Positions 5,994 through 6,425 of a DNA stretch of 6,425 nucleotides are shown here, piece by piece. Origin of the DNA: Pseudomonadota bacterium (GTDB lineage Bacteria > Pseudomonadota > Alphaproteobacteria > Caulobacterales > Caulobacteraceae); NCBI GenBank assembly GCA_023445955.1, contig JAEXJH010000051.1, positions 1 to 6,425 of the forward strand, given 5' to 3'. The notes under the pieces are model-generated. The model was not told where the DNA came from and did not search any database. It saw only the letters and a list, made by a program, of their open reading frames with translations. The first letter of the stretch is position 1. The number at the start of each line of letters is the position of its first letter. The position numbers were made by a program, and so were the translations under genes.

Positions 5994-6007
5994 TCTCCGC
6001 GCGGAGA
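5994..6007 (-). promoter_or_regulatory. 14-bp palindrome enclosing the phosphatase ribosome binding site
   Basis: TCTCCGCGCGGAGA is a perfect palindrome. On the - strand its right half supplies the GGAG (bases 5995-5998 of the + strand) that serves as Shine-Dalgarno sequence for the phosphatase, and the left half supplies the complementary CTCC. In mRNA the two could pair with a small loop and hide the ribosome site. The symmetry could also serve as a protein-binding site or be accidental. Confidence 0.35.
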
Positions 6008-6069
6008 TCGCGCGCGCGTCACGATGAAGGGCGCCGCCTTGGGGGCAGATGGCCGGCGCTATACAAAAT

Positions 6070-6089
6070 CCCAAGGATTGAGCCTTGGG
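6070..6089 (-). terminator. Hairpin with short T-run on the - strand, possible weak terminator
   Basis: CCCAAGG (6070-6076) and CCTTGGG (6083-6089) pair exactly around a 6-base loop. On the - strand the stem is followed by ATTTTG, a short U-rich tract, giving an intrinsic-terminator-like layout. It would stop transcription coming from the right, although no - strand gene is visible there; alternatively it lies in the phosphatase leader or forms an operator. Confidence 0.3.
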
Positions 6090-6192
6090 TTCAGTCGTCA
6101 CAGTCAGAGCACTCGAAAGGTGAGGCGCTCAATTTGGCCAGTGTCGAGCCAAGAACGGTGCGCGCGGAAAGGTGATGAGTCAACGCGGCTCA

Positions 6193-6212
6193 ACATTGAG
6201 ATATCTCAATGT
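6193..6212. promoter_or_regulatory. Perfect 20-bp palindrome, candidate operator
   Basis: ACATTGAGATATCTCAATGT is identical to its own reverse complement over all 20 bases, centred on GATATC. The length and the AT-containing core are typical of binding sites for dimeric helix-turn-helix repressors. It lies 188 bases before the ATG at 6401 and 204 bases upstream of the phosphatase start, so it could act on either divergent gene. It is unlikely to be chance in a sequence this short. Confidence 0.6.
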
Positions 6213-6246
6213 CTGGGGCGGTCTCCGCTGTCTCTGTGAATTCGTT

Positions 6247-6256
6247 TTGAGATCAA
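6247..6256. promoter_or_regulatory. Second partial site sharing the palindrome half-site
   Basis: TTGAGATCAA repeats the half-site TTGAGAT found at 6196-6202 in the 20-bp palindrome, starting 51 bases later, close to five helical turns. Its outer TTGA/TCAA arms are symmetric but 4 bases closer together than in the main site. It may be a weaker binding site for the same regulator. Confidence 0.35.
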
Positions 6257-6400
6257 CGGCATATGGCGATGAGGTGAAAGTGTATTCGTTTCGACATCAA
6301 GTCTTCACACGCCAGCCGGCCATCAGCGGACTAACTCGCCGCCGAACCTGACCGGAGCCCTCCCGATCCGCTCCGAATGTCAGTGAACGGGGGATATCCG

Positions 6401-6425
6401 ATGACCATTTTCACGAAGACACGCC
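6401..6425 (+). CDS. Start of a + strand gene cut by the window end
   Basis: An ATG at 6401 opens MTIFTKTR and runs off the window. It is preceded by a purine-rich tract with a G-run (6389-6393) about 7 bases upstream, an acceptable ribosome site. The short, Lys/Arg-containing start could be the beginning of a signal peptide, for example of another exported or TonB-dependent protein, but eight residues do not allow a family call. Confidence 0.45.

Larger units (their letters stand above)
5989..6400. other. Intergenic region between divergent genes, rich in symmetric elements
   Basis: No gene is supported here: open frames on the + strand (for example from 6024 and 5954) have poor composition and no ribosome site, and the - strand shows none. 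It should contain the promoters of both the phosphatase (leftward) and the partial gene at 6401 (rightward). Three symmetric elements are listed separately. I could not place a convincing -35/-10 pair for either gene. Confidence 0.6.

Noticed and set aside
5954..6239. Short + strand open frames (from 5954 and 6024) right of the phosphatase gene
   Set aside because: They partly overlap the phosphatase start region, have no Shine-Dalgarno sequence and biased Arg/Ser composition, and run through the hairpin and palindrome.
6060..6260. Possible CRISPR or tandem-repeat array suggested by repeated TTGAG motifs
   Set aside because: The repeats are only 5-7 bases, irregularly spaced and too few. They fit operator half-sites better than an array.

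Overview
The base composition is high in GC, and the gene set (a TonB-dependent receptor of the OMP beta-barrel type, a PAP2 phosphatase, an NRAMP-like carrier, and short polar proteins beside an SDR enzyme) suggests an alphaproteobacterium. Caulobacterales (Caulobacter/Phenylobacterium) is the most likely group, but this is inferred from protein style and codon use; no rRNA or other marker is present. The left edge is a contig end: bases 1-21 match the end of an Illumina Nextera read primer with two mismatches, so they are library sequence and not genome.

Left part (23-2378, + strand): the 3' part of a classical short-chain dehydrogenase/reductase, then two very short, highly polar, probably disordered proteins. 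The first overlaps the SDR stop codon by ATGA. After a 200-base gap with a possible ECF-type promoter comes a 428-residue NRAMP-superfamily membrane protein whose metal-site motifs differ from those of classical Mn/Fe NRAMPs.

Middle (2379-2935): a non-coding stretch of 557 bases between convergent genes. It includes an AT-rich islet (about 2560-2790) unlike its surroundings, with a good sigma-70-like promoter pointing right, scraps of open frame on both strands and a perfect 9-bp GC hairpin.

Right part (2936-5988, - strand): a PAP2-family membrane phosphatase followed, 98 bases downstream on the same strand, by a 721-residue TonB-dependent outer-membrane receptor. They may be co-transcribed, although a 7-bp inverted repeat lies between them. 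Rightward of the phosphatase, 5989-6400 has no convincing gene but carries several symmetric elements, notably a perfect 20-bp palindrome with a related partial site 51 bases on. These precede the first codons of a + strand gene cut off by the window end.

I see no phage, transposon, CRISPR, tRNA or rRNA signature, and no clear multi-gene defence or biosynthetic system. The items most worth checking are the NRAMP-like carrier's altered metal site, the 20-bp palindrome, the AT-rich islet and the paired small proteins.
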